Made by a program: the position numbers and the translations under genes
Notes under the pieces: model-generated
The model's input: only the letters and a program-made list of their open reading frames with translations
The model's database searches: none
What the model was told of the DNA's origin: nothing
Assembly (NCBI GenBank): GCA_008933995.1
Contig: WARS01000034.1
Location: 4,008,707-4,072,706 of the forward strand
Length of the DNA: 64,000 nucleotides
Reading direction: 5' to 3'
DNA from: Datnioides undecimradiatus
Lineage: Eukaryota > Chordata > Actinopteri > Lobotiformes > Datnioididae
Shown: positions 24,801 to 38,400 of the stretch, in pieces
Numbering within the stretch: the first letter of the stretch is position 1
Layout of the letters: each line of letters opens with the position of its first letter

Positions 24801-27800
24801 CCGTGTGAATATAGGGTGGTCAGATGACATCATTGTAAAATAAGAGAATTAAGAATACAGCGTGCAAATAAAGGCTTTAGTGCGCTGAAAGTCCTCAGTC
24901 TTTAGCACTGGAAAAATGTCTTTTAATTCTGAATCAAGGACATTTATTGTTTCTGCTCAGTACAAATACATGTATTTCCCCAAGCAGTCCCTTCCTCAGC
25001 CTTCTTCCTCGAAAGAAACTGTCCTTGAGCTACAGTGAAACAGCGACATCAAGGTCAGTGGAGAGAGTTTCAGTACAGTGCCGCCACCTTGTACAAACAG
25101 TCTTGGGCACAAATAAGTATAGTGTAAGATATCAGTAAAAGGCTTGTACTCTGCTGAGACCCGCACTGGGCCACTTTGCCCTTTAAAGAAGCCTTAGTGG
25201 CAGCAAGTGTTATCTTTGTGTTGGAACTCATTGGCCAACAGTCACATGACTAACATTTTATTTTCCTAATGGCTGGGAAGGCCAGAGGTTATGAACAAAT
25301 TATTTTCACAGAGGCGTCACGCACCAGTTTACTCATTCACCGCTATTAACAAGGAAGTTTTGTATTTCACTCAGCTTCTATTCATTACTCACTGTGCTCC
25401 AGCGAAGATTTCCCACCACTGACCATACCACATGTCAGAATTTAATTTGGCTTTATGACATAATTGGGTCTCATTTATGGTGGAGAATGAGCGCTCTTCG
25501 CTGCTGCAGCTCTTCTTTGTGATTTAGGTTGATGAGGCAGGTGTATTTTTAGATAAAAGATTCTCTTGTGCAGCTTTCATCTGGAGAAATCTTTAACAAA
25601 ACCACTTTGAGGATGATCGATGATTTGTTGCCTTTGCTGCTGTGGATCATTACCTTTATACCTTTTGCAGAATCACCAAAACAATACTTCCAATACTGGC
25701 AGCTTTTTTTCCAATTGATCCCATTATCTTTTTCTTAAAGATGTCAGACAATCATGACAACACCCAGGACAAGACTCAGTGACATCTTTAAATTACTTAA
25801 CCAACAGCGGCAGATAATTAGTAATATTAGAAGGTGAACATTGTGCCAAAAATGTATTAAGACTTTAATGTAAGTCATATCAAAGGGAGGGCTGAAACCA
25901 ACATATGAACGCTTGAGACAAGAGTGAGCTGAAAACTGTGTATTTGTGCCTTGCTGCAGACTATGCAGGCATATGACACAGAGGGCGGTCAGACACAACA
26001 CAGTAACAAGCTGCACAAAACACTGCAGCTTTACTTTAGGCTCAGAACATTATGTACCACGTGTCTCTTTGATACAACAGGAGTGGACACACACAACTTT
26101 CACTATTCCAGAAATTCCAGAGACCTACCAGTGTGCACGCTGGACTGTGCTGGATGAACTGCCGGGTCAGACTGCACCGACTTCACCGCCCACATGACTT
26201 ATTATCTTAAAAATGACCAAACATAAACACATACAGGCTTTCTGGTCTGGCTAACAGGCTGCACAAGACAAGTTAACTGATCACACATTGTGTTTTTGGT
26301 AAAAACAGCCACAGCAAAGTTTTTTCTGCTTCTAGCTAAACAGTAACATAAGAGATTTAAAGAAAGTTTATGAACATAAGGAGGGGATCGATCGAGGCTC
26401 TAAAACTGATTGAAAATAGATATATGTTGAAATGGGTCATTATAAGTTGACATTCAAACTCGCTCTTTGTTTTTGTGGTTTGTGAGCTTCTGTAAAAGCT
26501 GTTAGTTGTCTCAAACAGTCCTGTGTCACAAACATGGGGTCAAATAGCATCATTTTGCATTTATTTAGCAATTTTGAAAAATTAACTAAGTTGGATTCAC
26601 CACTTTAGCATGTTTTGGGTGGGCTTGGTGTGTAGTAGTTTTCTAAAAATTCCACTAATATTTGTTTTATTATGTCTGAATTTGGGATTTAATTCAAAAG
26701 CTACATTCCCATGCTGTAGTCGTTTTATGCTGTGCCCGTTAAGTCAGGTTGATTCAAAAACACGCTCACGCTTTGGCTCTGCCCCGTAGATTTTCCACAT
26801 TACAGTTCTCCCAGTCCCTGCTGTAGTTCTCCACTGTGTCCAGCTGTTTGCCATAACTCCCATGTTTTCAGCGATGCCCTCATCCCCCCCGTGATTTGGC
26901 AGGCTGTTTGTTATGCGTTCCCCTGCCATCACCACCCAACCCGGCGAGTCAACTCAACCCTGTCCTCTGATCAATCCAGCAGCAGCGTGTGTACACTGTA
27001 GTGCACACTCAGCATCCCGGTGGGTTTCCACCTGCTGGCGCCATCAAAGGAGCAGCACACAGGAGATGTGATTGCAGAGCTTACAGCAGGGGAAGAAGTG
27101 GGCGAAACAGGAGAGAAAATATCTGAGCATGAAGCATGTGCAGAGCACAGTGTTCTCAGACTGGAGTGGTTACTTGGTTACTGTGTATTATAGGCTGTAA
27201 TTTTACTGAAATATGTGTTTAGAAACTGTCAAAGAGCTGTACTTGCATGAAAGGGTGGTTTTAACACTATGATTTGGTTGTGGAGCCCTAAGATAAAAAA
27301 TGAACAGATACTAGCTTTGGGAAAGCAATCTCCCTCCATCTGTCTCCCTCTATATCCTGTGCTCATCTACAGTGTTTGTGTGATATTGTTTGCTCTTGCG
27401 AAACAGTGACAGGTAATTGGCAACGTTTTTCTGGATTTTCTGGCTCAGCCTGGCAGATCTGAGCCCCATGAACAAACTGCCGAGGAAGAGCTCCAGGAAT
27501 TAGTTTGACTTGGCCAGCTTTCCACAAGGTGAGATGACTTTGATCAGTGTCCCCTTGTTTGATGAGGTGGCACTTTCTGGGCACAAATGCTGTTTTAAGC
27601 AAACAAAGGACTATCTCCCTTGGCGTTTTGTCACAAGATTTAGGACACAGGGCTTGCAAGGGTGAACTGTGCAGTTTAATACATTTTAAGTGCTAAATGT
27701 CTGGACACATGCTGTTGTATGGGAAAGTAAAGTGCTGTCATTGAAAAGATTGTCAAATGCTGTGCATTTTGGTGTTTTCTGCCTTTGGCATTCATATTGA

Positions 27801-28603
27801 ACGTTTGCCTGATGTTTTTAGCTTCACGTGGTGTGCATGGCAGTGACTAGGAGATACCATGAGGTTTGAGTTTGTTGTATGTTCAGGTGTTGCTATTTTA
27901 TCATTTACAGTAGACACGGAGTAATTGACTCAGGATACTGGACCACTTTTTTCCCTTCCCTCACACTCGTGGCAATAGCATCATTATTGCATGTACAGTG
28001 TAAGCAGCCCAAGCTAACTGAATGCCACCTTACTGATCACTTGACATGTAATGACACAGAGTACGCTGAGAAATTCTGTTCACATTGCAGAATCAGCCAT
28101 GCTCGTCTTCACTTGCAATGCAGAAAGGAGTTTGCCCTCAATGTGATGAGGCAGAAACTTAAGTGCAACAAATACTAAGCATGTCTTACCATACAGAGAC
28201 ACGTAGTAGTCAGGGTCCAGTAGCTTGAATGCCCTTTTAGGAGAATGAATTGGATTTCAAAATGAATACTTTATGGAGAAGCAACACTTCAACTGTGGGA
28301 GACAGAGCTGAATCTTAATGAGCAGTAGTGAGCAGCAACTGTTGTGCAGCACAGTATACAGTACAGAGCAATGGGTACAGGTGTTTTCAGGTCTTTTAAA
28401 TGTGTGGAGGTGTGGTGATGGATGGATGAATGCTTCCAGTGTAAATGCCAAATTTTGTTACAGCCCAGCAACTATTGTTTTTGTTGTCTTTACATAACCT
28501 TGACCACGTGGCACAGTGTCTGGATCTAACCGCACATTAACATCCACCAAACAGATATTCCCATGCCCTGAAATAAAACACATCATGGCAAGAAACACTT
28601 TGC

Positions 28604-28622
28604 ATCTCATATGATATGAGAT
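28604..28622. repeat. 19-bp palindrome
   Basis: ATCTCATAT, one central G, then ATATGAGAT form a perfect inverted repeat. It is a minor feature with no known role. Confidence 0.8.
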
Positions 28623-28869
28623 TTCATAGTATTGGCCAATGTAAACCTTCTGTTTGTTGTCTGTGTGTTGCCTTGTGGAAAATTGTTTTCTATGGTCACC
28701 ACACAGGCTTCCTGGGCTTCTGCTATTTGGTGTTAGTCTGGTTTCTCTGCTCTTCACACGGTTTTAGACAAATATTTTGACTGGCTGAGAAAATGATTCA
28801 TCACCACACCCACCGCCACGCCATACTCCACATTTATCAGATTCTGTTGGCCCCTGTGCTCATGGATTA

Positions 28870-29432
28870 CACTGGGGAACACAATGTTTGTTGAGTTAGG
28901 TCTGACAACTAATTTTTGGGTGCGGAATCCAAAACTGATCTCAGGTTTTCTCTATCACGTCAAGTTTTTGAACTATAGGATCCCCGTTTTGAAAAATACT
29001 GTACTTAACAGAGATGTGCTTGTTTTATAAAAATTTTCAAATATTGACATACAATGAAATATGAAAGAAACAGGCATGACTGTAATGTTTAACAGTATTA
29101 TGTTTTTACAAAGGATATGGCTACTGTAATTATAATTGTGTGCAAGTAGTTAAGGTAAAAATTTACATTTATAGCTCTTTCTGGAGTGTTCAGCTTGAGG
29201 ACTATCGCGTTTGATGCTCCAACAATAGTCAGCCATCATATGTTCACTACTACTACTACTACTACAGCTAATCAGTGGAATTTTGCTCATCTGGAGGGTA
29301 AGATGTGGAGAAAAAAACTTGACGTGCTAGAAAAAAACTGACTGCAACTTTGGAATCAGCATGCCAGTTTTAGTTTTAATCAACATAAAAATCTAACTCA
29401 ACAGAAAAATGTTTTCAAATTGTTCCCCAGTG
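28870..29432. mobile_element. 563-bp MITE with long inverted ends, TTA target duplication
   Basis: The element starts CACTGGGGAAC and ends GTTCCCCAGTG, with TTA on both outer sides (28867-28869 and 29433-29435) as the likely target-site duplication. Inner blocks also match in inverted orientation: TGTTGAGTTAG near the ends, GGAATCC/GGATTCC-type words, and CACGTCAAGTTTTT on the left (28957-28970) against AAAAACTTGACGTG on the right (about 29313-29326). The imperfect terminal inverted repeats are therefore about 100-120 bp each. There is no transposase, so the element is non-autonomous. CACTG ends with a 3-bp duplication suggest the CMC (CACTA/Mirage/Chapaev) superfamily. A Harbinger-like TWA target is an alternative. 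Confidence 0.82.
29246..29265. repeat. (ACT)n trinucleotide run inside the MITE
   Basis: About seven ACT/CTA units lie in the centre of the 28870-29432 element, probably a local expansion after insertion. Confidence 0.9.
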
Positions 29433-32136
29433 TTATCAAAATGGCAAGTGCACTTGGTTAACCCTCATTTTTTGGGTCATCATGACACATCACTTGTGCT
29501 GGTCTGTGATTAAATCAGCCCCTATAAGAAATCTGAACCCAGAACTGTTTTCAGTGCATATTTACCCAAAACCTCTTTGCCTAAGAGACAGGGTCTTCAT
29601 GGAGCAGGTGAAACTGAGCAACAGATGTGATGCCGGTTTGAACAGATGGTGCAAAAATGCAAAAAGGTCAGGTGGTCTGGTGCCGGTGCTGCTATTGCAG
29701 CACATTGGAAGACAGAATCCCCAACAATAATCCCCCTGCATGAAAGTGGGATCATGAGCTTATAGGCCTTAATTACTAACAGTGGGTAGCCATTCGACAT
29801 ATTCCTCATGATCTGACAGGTATGATGATGCTTTTGATGAATATTGCTTTCTCAGACTGCTGAAACTAAGCTACAGAAAATAAGTTTGAAATGAGGATGA
29901 ATTTATTTTATCTCTACTACACTTTCTCTTCATTCTACTCTATTTTTTGCCCTAAAGCCAAAAAAAATGTGCATGTATGAGAAATACAGAAGGTAGTACA
30001 TTTCAGCATCAGCTTATTCCTACTTTAAATGTTTCATCCACAAAGAAGTTCAGTGTTCCAGCTGAAGTAGGTTCCCCAAACTGACTGTCACCTTTGCAGC
30101 GGGCTGCTGTCATACATCTTGTCAAATATCTATCAATTAACACACTGTGCTTACAAATGCTCCTGTGACACACCATGCATCTGGGATTGCTAATTAAGAT
30201 GACGTGTTACATAATTAATGCCTCCGCTCTACTAATTAGCGCTCACTTAGTGCCTTAGCTTTGGAGATGTGAAAATCTGTGCTAACCTACTGTTAATGGA
30301 ATTCCACACCAAAGTGATGTGAAGGGAAGAAACATGGAAATCCAAAACTCCTCATTGCTTTAGGATTTTTAGAAAAGCTGAATTCATAGACACGCGTTAA
30401 AAAGTGTTTTTTGACTTTCATGCAGTGTTTAAGTGTCTGTACTTACTGTTGTTAGCTTGATTTTGAGTGATTTATAGCCCCCGTCAAGGCCACGAGTACA
30501 TGCATCTGTAGCCTTGAAGATCTTGAAGATTCTCTCCCTCTTCTTCTGCCTCCCCTATCTGTGACAGTTTGTAGAAATGCCCCATCAAGGACACTTCAGC
30601 CACGTGTCAATCCACTGATTCCACCAGAGAGATAAGAAGGTGGGAAGGGACGGCGGATGGGACTCTTGCATAATTTATAGTGAGCAAAAATCAATTTTGT
30701 GGCATAAATTACTCTGATGTTAATTAGTTGCAGATTGGTCTTTTACAAAAGGTGCATTCTAAATCACTTCAGGGAGAGACTCGCTGCACTGAGACGCGAC
30801 TAAATTGTTCAGCTGGTGATAATTTCACATGATGTTATGATGGAAAATTAGGCTTGTTTCCTTATTTAGAACGTGACCAAAATGTTCTCAAAAGATGAAA
30901 TGATCCTTTTGAATAGATGGTGGGTCAAGAAATGGGAATGTTTTCATGTCCCTCTACTGGTAATGCAGGGAACATATGAAGGATAATGTAAGCTTGTGTT
31001 AGTCAAGTAAATCCGCATGCTCCCATCACACACTGACACACACTCTCAATGCTGCGCACACACACACAGGCCACCACACAAACCCTCGGTCAGGGAGATT
31101 GCTTACCAGCGCTTAGTTCAGTGGCGATGCCCAGTTGGGCCTTGATGTAATGGAAATTGATTGCACTGCTCCCAGGCTACACTGTCATGACAAGTTATTT
31201 TAATGGCACTAAAGCGGGCTTATGTTGAAGTTTAAAAGGAGGGGGGCGGGCGCAGAACAGTGACTCGGGGCGTATTCACAGCACTGCAAGTCTTTTTATT
31301 TATTTATGAGATAGCACAGTGTTTTCCGGGAAAAGAAAAAAGACACGACTTTACAAGAGAGATTGAGAAGAAAATTATGGGGGTGGATAGGTGATGGGGG
31401 TGACAGTTCAGAGCCATTTTCCTGCCAGCGCGAGAGTTAGCACCTCAGAAGCAGCTGCAGTGGCTGAAGTGAGCCACAAAAGTTATAATTAAAGAATGAT
31501 TTGTGCTTTTCACTGTACATTTAGGTGTCAGTTCTATGACGGTACAGTACAGCACATACAAGCCATATACTGTATATACCCATTTGTCCTCGTAGTAACC
31601 TGCCAAGCATGGAGGAGGGAAATTTTCAGCTGAAATGAAATCTGTGGTTTATTGTCCTCACGCAGGTAATGGCTGCAACATAAGAGCTGTGACAAACGGA
31701 ATTTCCCAGATTCTCTTGTTGCCTCTGGGTTTTCCTGCCTTCCCCATCCAGACTTAAAAAATAACAGTAATAAAGATAGAGGCCTTAGCCTGCCGCCATT
31801 TCCTCAATGATGTCTGCTCCACAGGTGAGGTCATTTCCTGTCAACAAGTTGCATTCAGGTAACTCCTAGTGGAGGTCATGTGTGGCTTGCTGACTTGTGC
31901 ATTTATATTATTGGAGGAGGCTCGTCTGTTCTTTGCCGTGGGCAAACTTCTGCAGAAGCTGTTTACTCTCGGTCTGCCATCCTGTTTCCTGTTTCCACCG
32001 CTTTTTTCCTCTTCCCACTCTGTTTAGTAGCTATATAATAAACAAAATGATTTATACAATAAGCAAAAGGCATACAGGACTTAGTGATGAGTACTTAAGA
32101 GCCTCATAACACAATCAGTTCCTAATTTATTTTAAA

Positions 32137-32170
32137 GTTTAATGGCATTTTGAGTTTAATGGCATTTCAG
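32137..32170 (+). repeat. 17-bp tandem duplication
   Basis: GTTTAATGGCATTTTGA is followed directly by GTTTAATGGCATTTCAG. The two units differ only near their ends. It looks like a simple replication-slippage duplication. Confidence 0.85.
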
Positions 32171-32534
32171 ATTGCAATGTCTCTGTAATAAATTACGACG
32201 GCTCATGCATGAGCACTTCAAGTAATGCGTTTCCCTCATGTTTTGTCCGCAGGCCAATTAAGGCTCACTGTGTGACAGTCTGGCCAAATCAAAAGGTCCC
32301 TGCACTCCTTGGCAGCTAAAGCAGCCAATTAAAATCCTGCACCCGGGCTGAAACAGCCGTCACCGCCCACATTGAGTGATCATTACCACATATGTGGGTT
32401 GGACGGAATGCGCGGGCGGCGTATTGATTGAGATTGTGAAAACTGATCTAGCACGTTGGCCCAAAGGAATGATGCTGTTGGGTTTAACACTGCTGAAGGT
32501 ATCAAGTCAGGTTTTGAGCAACGTCGCAAACCCA

Positions 32535-32536
<2 letters not shown>

Positions 32537-32585
<49 letters not shown>
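32537..32585. repeat. (CA)24 microsatellite
   Basis: An uninterrupted CA run of 49 bases. Open frames crossing it (Thr-His repeats) are artefacts of the repeat. Confidence 0.97.
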
Positions 32586-32587
<2 letters not shown>

Positions 32588-34540
32588 TGCTTATTGTCCA
32601 TGCCGGTGTCACTATCCACCATGTGTGGCCGTCAGCCTCATCACACGGGTCAGCAGAGCCAAGACGTCACTCACATACTGCTTGATCATCTGAACACGTC
32701 CGGAAATTAACTTTGATGTGGAATGTCTGTAGGCGAGCGGCTCAGGTCCACGAGGGGAAAGAGGTGGCTGGTCAGCTGCGACTGTGGGCGAAATGTGTTT
32801 CACCACATGCAGAGATATGAAAGAGAGCATGAGAGAGGAGGAGAGTGCGTGTGTGCATGCATGTGAGTGAGTGTGAGAAAGAGAGAGGGAGAAGCCACCC
32901 CCATATACTCAATGAGGAGTCACTCGTCTACTTGAAATATGCTTAATTCATATTCAACTCGCACAAAGTTGTGGGCTTATAGAGCTCCCTTTAATACACC
33001 TCAGCTCCCTTGGTGACAGATCTGGAGCATGTCTAAATTAGATAGTGTTTTCAATGAACTATCTCTTACAATATATAGAGGGGCAGACCTATCATTAGCA
33101 CTAAGTGCTCCTTTTGGTGGCATTAGAAAGCTGCTTTTGGCGTTGCTGTGGTTCTTCTGGTGTTTTCTCATACCTCAATGTCTGGGCCTTACCAAATCTA
33201 GTTACCAGAGATTAATCTGCCATTTCTGCAGTTGAAGGAGCACTAGTCAATATTTTTATATTAAAAAGATAGAATTTATATTTGTACATGAAAGGTGTCA
33301 CATCACCTGACTCCTCATCAACCACATTTCCAGAAAATTAAATGAATCCCACATTAATACAAATTTAATTCCAGCACATGAACAAAGCAGTTAATTTCTC
33401 AAGAGTTTGGGGTTAACTTTAAGATAAAAAAGATTGAATGTGACAGGTTAAACACAAACATGAGGTCGGAAGTAATATGTCAGATGTTGTTTGAATGGCT
33501 TGTTCTGCTGCCTACATGTGGTCATCAAAAGCATCAGTGCAACTTTGAGATGTGGAAAAAATATCAAAAGCACAAATTTCTGAGTATAATATTAAGACAA
33601 TCTTATAAAAAACTGGATCTGCAATAAAGATAAATTAAGAACAACGTGAGAAGATCATAGCAATTTTGATTCATTCCCTGTCATAATATTAAAGAGATGT
33701 CACAGTAAGATGGAAATAGTTTTTTTTTATGAGTGAAACATGAATACAGTAGTGTTCTGGACTAATTAGCCTGCAGGGGTTGCTGCATAATTCTACTGGA
33801 AAACATGTTTGCTGTACAGCCCTTGTATGCATTTCCCTTTGAGGCCATGTATGAGCAGGGAAATACAGCAAAGGAAATCTATTTATATTCTTACCATCCT
33901 TCTGTGACATTTGCCCAAATGTCCCAGACATGTTCAGCTTTATTTATTTTATAGTTAACGTAGCCTTTATCCTGTGTTTGGAAAATCTGATTCATTGCAA
34001 CAGTGTTTTGACAACCGCTTTAAAAAAATGGTAATAATTGAAGCCTCTGGGTCATCATGTCTTCTTTTAATGAGTGACTGATAATCAACAATGAGAATAT
34101 TGAGTACATAGCATCTCAAAGGACTAATCTTCTATACATTTAAAGAGAAGCTTTAGTTAAACTTCATGAGCTGTCCACCTACATTATATTTACATAGTCA
34201 ACCTGCAGTCTGCCTGCATGTGGAGCTCCTCTGATCAAACTTCAGACTTCTTCCTTGACTCTGATGCTGTCCGCATGATTAAAGCCTTTTATTGCATATG
34301 CTTACAGTTCATCACCTCCCCTGCTTCATTCTCAGAAAAAAACTACACTGCTGTAACTTTCTAATTCAAACATAAAAAGTGACCTTTACTCACTTTAATG
34401 AGGTGAAATAATCATTTTATATTTTAGTGTCTGATTTTGTAAAGTCTGCAGGTTCCGTGGAGCTGTCACAAAACTGCCTTTTGTTATACAGATTCAAGTA
34501 AAAAAACAAATTGTCCTTCAATGTAGCCAGAAAACTCTGA

Positions 34541-34578
34541 ATATTATTATTATTATTATTGTTATTATCATATTATCA
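34541..34578. repeat. (ATT)n microsatellite
   Basis: Six perfect ATT units at 34543-34560 are followed by imperfect GTT/ATC/ATT units. Confidence 0.9.
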
Positions 34579-35381
34579 TGACCCGCAGCTATCTTAAAAA
34601 TGAAAAAATTAGAAAGCAGAAGTCCAGTGTGCAGGAGGTTTTTTCATCAGCTCCACATTTTAAGGACTTGTTAAAATTCAGAACTAAACGGAACAGACAG
34701 TGAAATAAAAGCACGATGCAGAAATTCCCAAATCTTCCTGTTCTGACTGCATGTTGTGGTAGAATAACAATGTGGCTTTGCGAACAAAATAAATGCCAGA
34801 AACGCCTTGCTTGTAATGAGTTGCACTCTATTTTTGCAGAACCCATGTCTCAGTTTTCCAGAGGCTTAAATCTTGTGTAAATGCCTCTGCCTCTTGCCTT
34901 CATCTATGTATAGCACCATCTCCCCTGGATGACTGTAGTGGATTTAAAAGGTGAAATCAATAAGGGTTCACAGCTTTCACCTGGATCATTCTAGTTCATG
35001 GAAAGAGCAGGCTGCCCACTTAAATTAGTGTAGTTTCATGCCTTTCTGACACAGCTTAGATTTTTTTTTTTTTATCAGGCCTTAAAACTGAATTCTTTTC
35101 AGCAATAGTTGGAAACAAAAAGGGGCTTAGGCAATAGAATGCAACTTAATCCAGCATCTCTCAGCTGAGCACCCATACAGTTTGGGCCCTGCAGCTCCCC
35201 TGAGGACAACAGATTCAGGGGGGTTAGCACAAACCAGTGATGTAGGGCACCACAATGGCAAAGCTACCCCTGCTGGCACACGGCACCAACCACTGACCTG
35301 TTTAAACAGCTGGAACGTTTGGCACTGCCTGCCTCCGGAGATTTGCAGGGCCACTGGCAAAGGGGTTGAGAGGAAGGAAGA

Positions 35382-35422
35382 GGGGGATGTGGTGGGGGAG
35401 GGGAGAAGGAATAGGGATGGGA
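35382..35422 (+). repeat. G-rich tract, possible G-quadruplex on + strand
   Basis: Runs GGGGG, GGGGG, GGGG, GGG and GGG occur within about 40 bases, enough guanine tracts for a G-quadruplex, though some spacers exceed the usual seven bases. The purine skew continues to about 35450. It creates a long spurious Ser/Pro/Leu-rich reading frame on the opposite strand. Confidence 0.6.
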
Positions 35423-38400
35423 GGCGTGATGGCGGTGCTGGGAGAAGGGATTCATAGCTCGGCAATAGGGGGCCACTGTGCAGAAATGGCACCAAGCAGG
35501 AATTAAACAGGCCACTGGCAACAAGCTGAGGAGGAGGAGGCTGGAATAGAGTTCAAGTCGAATAGACTCAGTTTTTAATAGTGGGGGCTGGCCAGTTAAG
35601 GGGGTCACTTTGGCTGGCGAGTGCAATGAATGGGTGGTCAGGACAAATAATAAATAGATTGTTGAGAAACCTCGGTCAACTGTTTTGTTTTCATCAAGAA
35701 AAAAGGAGGCTGTGTTTCGGTGGGGTTTAGGCTGTGTGCTAGGGGAGTGGGAGGTTACTGACTCACACAAGAGAGCACTTAGTAGCTTGCAGCAGGGGTT
35801 TAACCAAAAACTAAGCAATCCCTGGCAGGAGGTTGAGAGGGACAAGTGGGCTGGAGGCTGGAGGTGTGTTTGGAGTGTTTGATAGACCTGCAGTAACAGC
35901 TGCAGTTGCAAACCATGTTTTGTCATATCACATCTGATTTGTCTTGTGCTCATCATACTGAATAGAAATAAGGGAAAAAGATTTAAAAAGAACAAGTTTA
36001 ACGGGCACCTCTATTAATGGGGAAATGTTAGCGCTAAGGAGATAGGCTTCTCTAAAAGCAAATATACTGGTTTTTTCACTGGCTGCCCTAAACAGGCCAG
36101 AAGCCATCAGAACACAAGAAATAACTTAAGGCTGGAGCATGTTTTTCTGGCTTCAAGCGCAGGTGTTGTCAAGGGATGCTTGTATCACTTCGTCTGTGAT
36201 CCAAAATTCAGTTGACCTAAAAAGATCCAAACAGAGATGGAACAACAACACTGACAGTAGCATGATGTGCCACCAATCAACAAACAACCACGGTAAGAAA
36301 AAACTCCAGTACGAGTGATTTTTCCACCTGTGTATTAGTCATATTGAAAGATCTGTGACAATAGAAGACCCAGATCCAATAAGCCTGGCTGTTTGCTTAT
36401 TTGCATCCAGCCTGATTCAGACACTGACTCTCCACTGCAGCACATTGTGCGCCAGCAGTGATGGACTGAGTAGGAGCTAAACCAGTTGTTATCTCGGGGT
36501 CATAGCCTCTCCTTGTGATGTCACTTGATCATAATCGTGTACCTGCCAGGTCACAGTGTCATTTCGAGCTTGCGATGATGATGCAAGAGAATGTCAATGA
36601 CAGCCCAGGTTCATATGTAGGTCCTTAGCCAGAGGGCTGTATGGGAAGGTCAGATGTGCGTGTTTGTGATAAGAAAGGCTGAGTCAGAGAGAGTGCACAA
36701 GGCTGAGAGACAGATTAAAGAGATGCTATGTACTGAGCTATCACAACACAGATCACTATTCAGTCAGGTTTATTAGTCATATTGCACAAGGTTGTCAGAA
36801 TATTATGCGAGTAGGAGGGTCATTGTGCACGGTTTGAGCTGCATTTTGCTTAAATTCATCTATACAGTCATTAGTGTCATAATTAACAACTGAATAATGA
36901 AAGTGATACTGCTTCAGTCAGTGTACAATAGCTACTGAGGGGCTGGCAGCTTTTGGATGTTTTTCAGTGGATGATGTCATGCCACCTCTGAGATGCAAGC
37001 CTCTTCACTGTTTGCCTGGCCAAGAATTTCTTTTTTGCTTATGTAACATCCATTTGAGAGCTTTTTATTATTAAAGGCGATCATATCCTTGTTTATGGAA
37101 GTGCTTATGCCCACTGGTTTAATCATATTTTTTTCCAGAGGTATGTTGGAGGCAGCTTTGATGAATAATGCAGAGGGTTGTGCGATACTCAATGCACATT
37201 CCAAAGGATGTTTGAGTACTGCACCGAGCGCCAAAAACATTGGCTAAAATCATTTCAGGCATCACCAATCAAACCTTGCAGTGCTTGTAGTCAAATGCCA
37301 ATATTTAATCAACCCAGTTTGTTGAACATTGGAAGAGAAACATGTTTGATCAAGTCTAGTTTGGTTGTATTTGCTCAGACTGGACTGCATAGAAACTGAG
37401 ATTGTTTCAGAGGTACCAGCTATTATAGCCTTAATACTTATCTGCTCCTAGTAGCTATTGCATCATCATCATGTATAAGCATGCCCCGAAGCATAGTATG
37501 GATTTTATACACTAACACTGGTCACTAACACACAAGGGGTGAATAGATTGCAGTAATCAAAGTCTAAACTGTACTAAGAGGGATATTGAACCACAAAAAC
37601 TCATTTTTAAAGGGATGGATATGATCAGGATCTATTATGTTTTTAAATTCCACAGTATCCTGTAAAGTAATTGGTTTTTTGAAGGCCAACAACAAACATT
37701 GAACTTAGCTCTCTCTTACTGGACAAACATGTTTTTCTTCCATTAATGATGACAAACCGAATCACCTGTCCTATTGAGTGAATCTGGTACAAAGTCAGTT
37801 GGACAGTCAGATTCCAGTGGAGGACTGTCCACCCTCAGTGCCTTTAGCTTAGCTTGGTTCCACCATTATTGAGTTGTTTGTTATTTGTGGAAGTGGTTTG
37901 TCCATGATTGTTTATAGCGATGAGTTTGTAGACTACTCCCTATGCAGTGTTGTTTTATTGAGTCAGTTTTGCCTTCAAGAGTTCATACAGTGGCCACTGT
38001 CAGTAGGCTGACACATGCTGATAATTGACATTACATGTCCTTGTTCATATGTGCACAGTGAAATATATGAACCATACATATGCTCATATATGTATGCATG
38101 TTGCATCAATTGTACAGCATGTAAAGTGGGAAACAGGATTTGGCATACAGAACGCTAAGAGTTAGCACACAAGGTGCACATATTTGGAATTTGATGAATA
38201 ACCCTGCAGGTACATGCATTAACAAAAGCATGTGCTGTACGCCTCATAGCTAATTGTGCATGTGCTCCATGCTGTGTAAATGGATACTTACAATGGAAGC
38301 TTAATTACATTGATTTGCCAGTTTTTACTTTCTGTAGTAGTAGTATTGTACTGTGAAAGTAAATCATTTCGTTTAAGCTAGTAAATATATGTGTCACAGG

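Larger units (their letters stand above)
17336..28866 (+). other. il1rapl1 large intron, first part
   Basis: This is the 5' portion of the 32.6-kb intron between the Ig2 exon and the Ig2-Ig3 linker exon. The intron is in phase 1. It contains one recognised interspersed repeat (18760-18892) and a 19-bp palindrome at 28604-28622. Poly-T runs (for example 22264-22275) and low-complexity AT patches are scattered through it. A TAATTA-bearing AT-rich stretch near 22170-22205 is the kind of sequence found in conserved enhancers. I saw no gene on either strand. Confidence 0.8.

Noticed and set aside
32376-32710. Two overlapping open frames of 105 and 84 codons
   Set aside because: Both are kept open by the (CA)n microsatellite, which reads as Thr-His repeats. 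No real protein features.
35264-35995. 243-codon open frame on the minus strand, the longest in the window
   Set aside because: It lies opposite a purine-rich, G-rich stretch. The translation is a Ser/Pro/Leu-rich low-complexity string with no domain, so base skew explains it.
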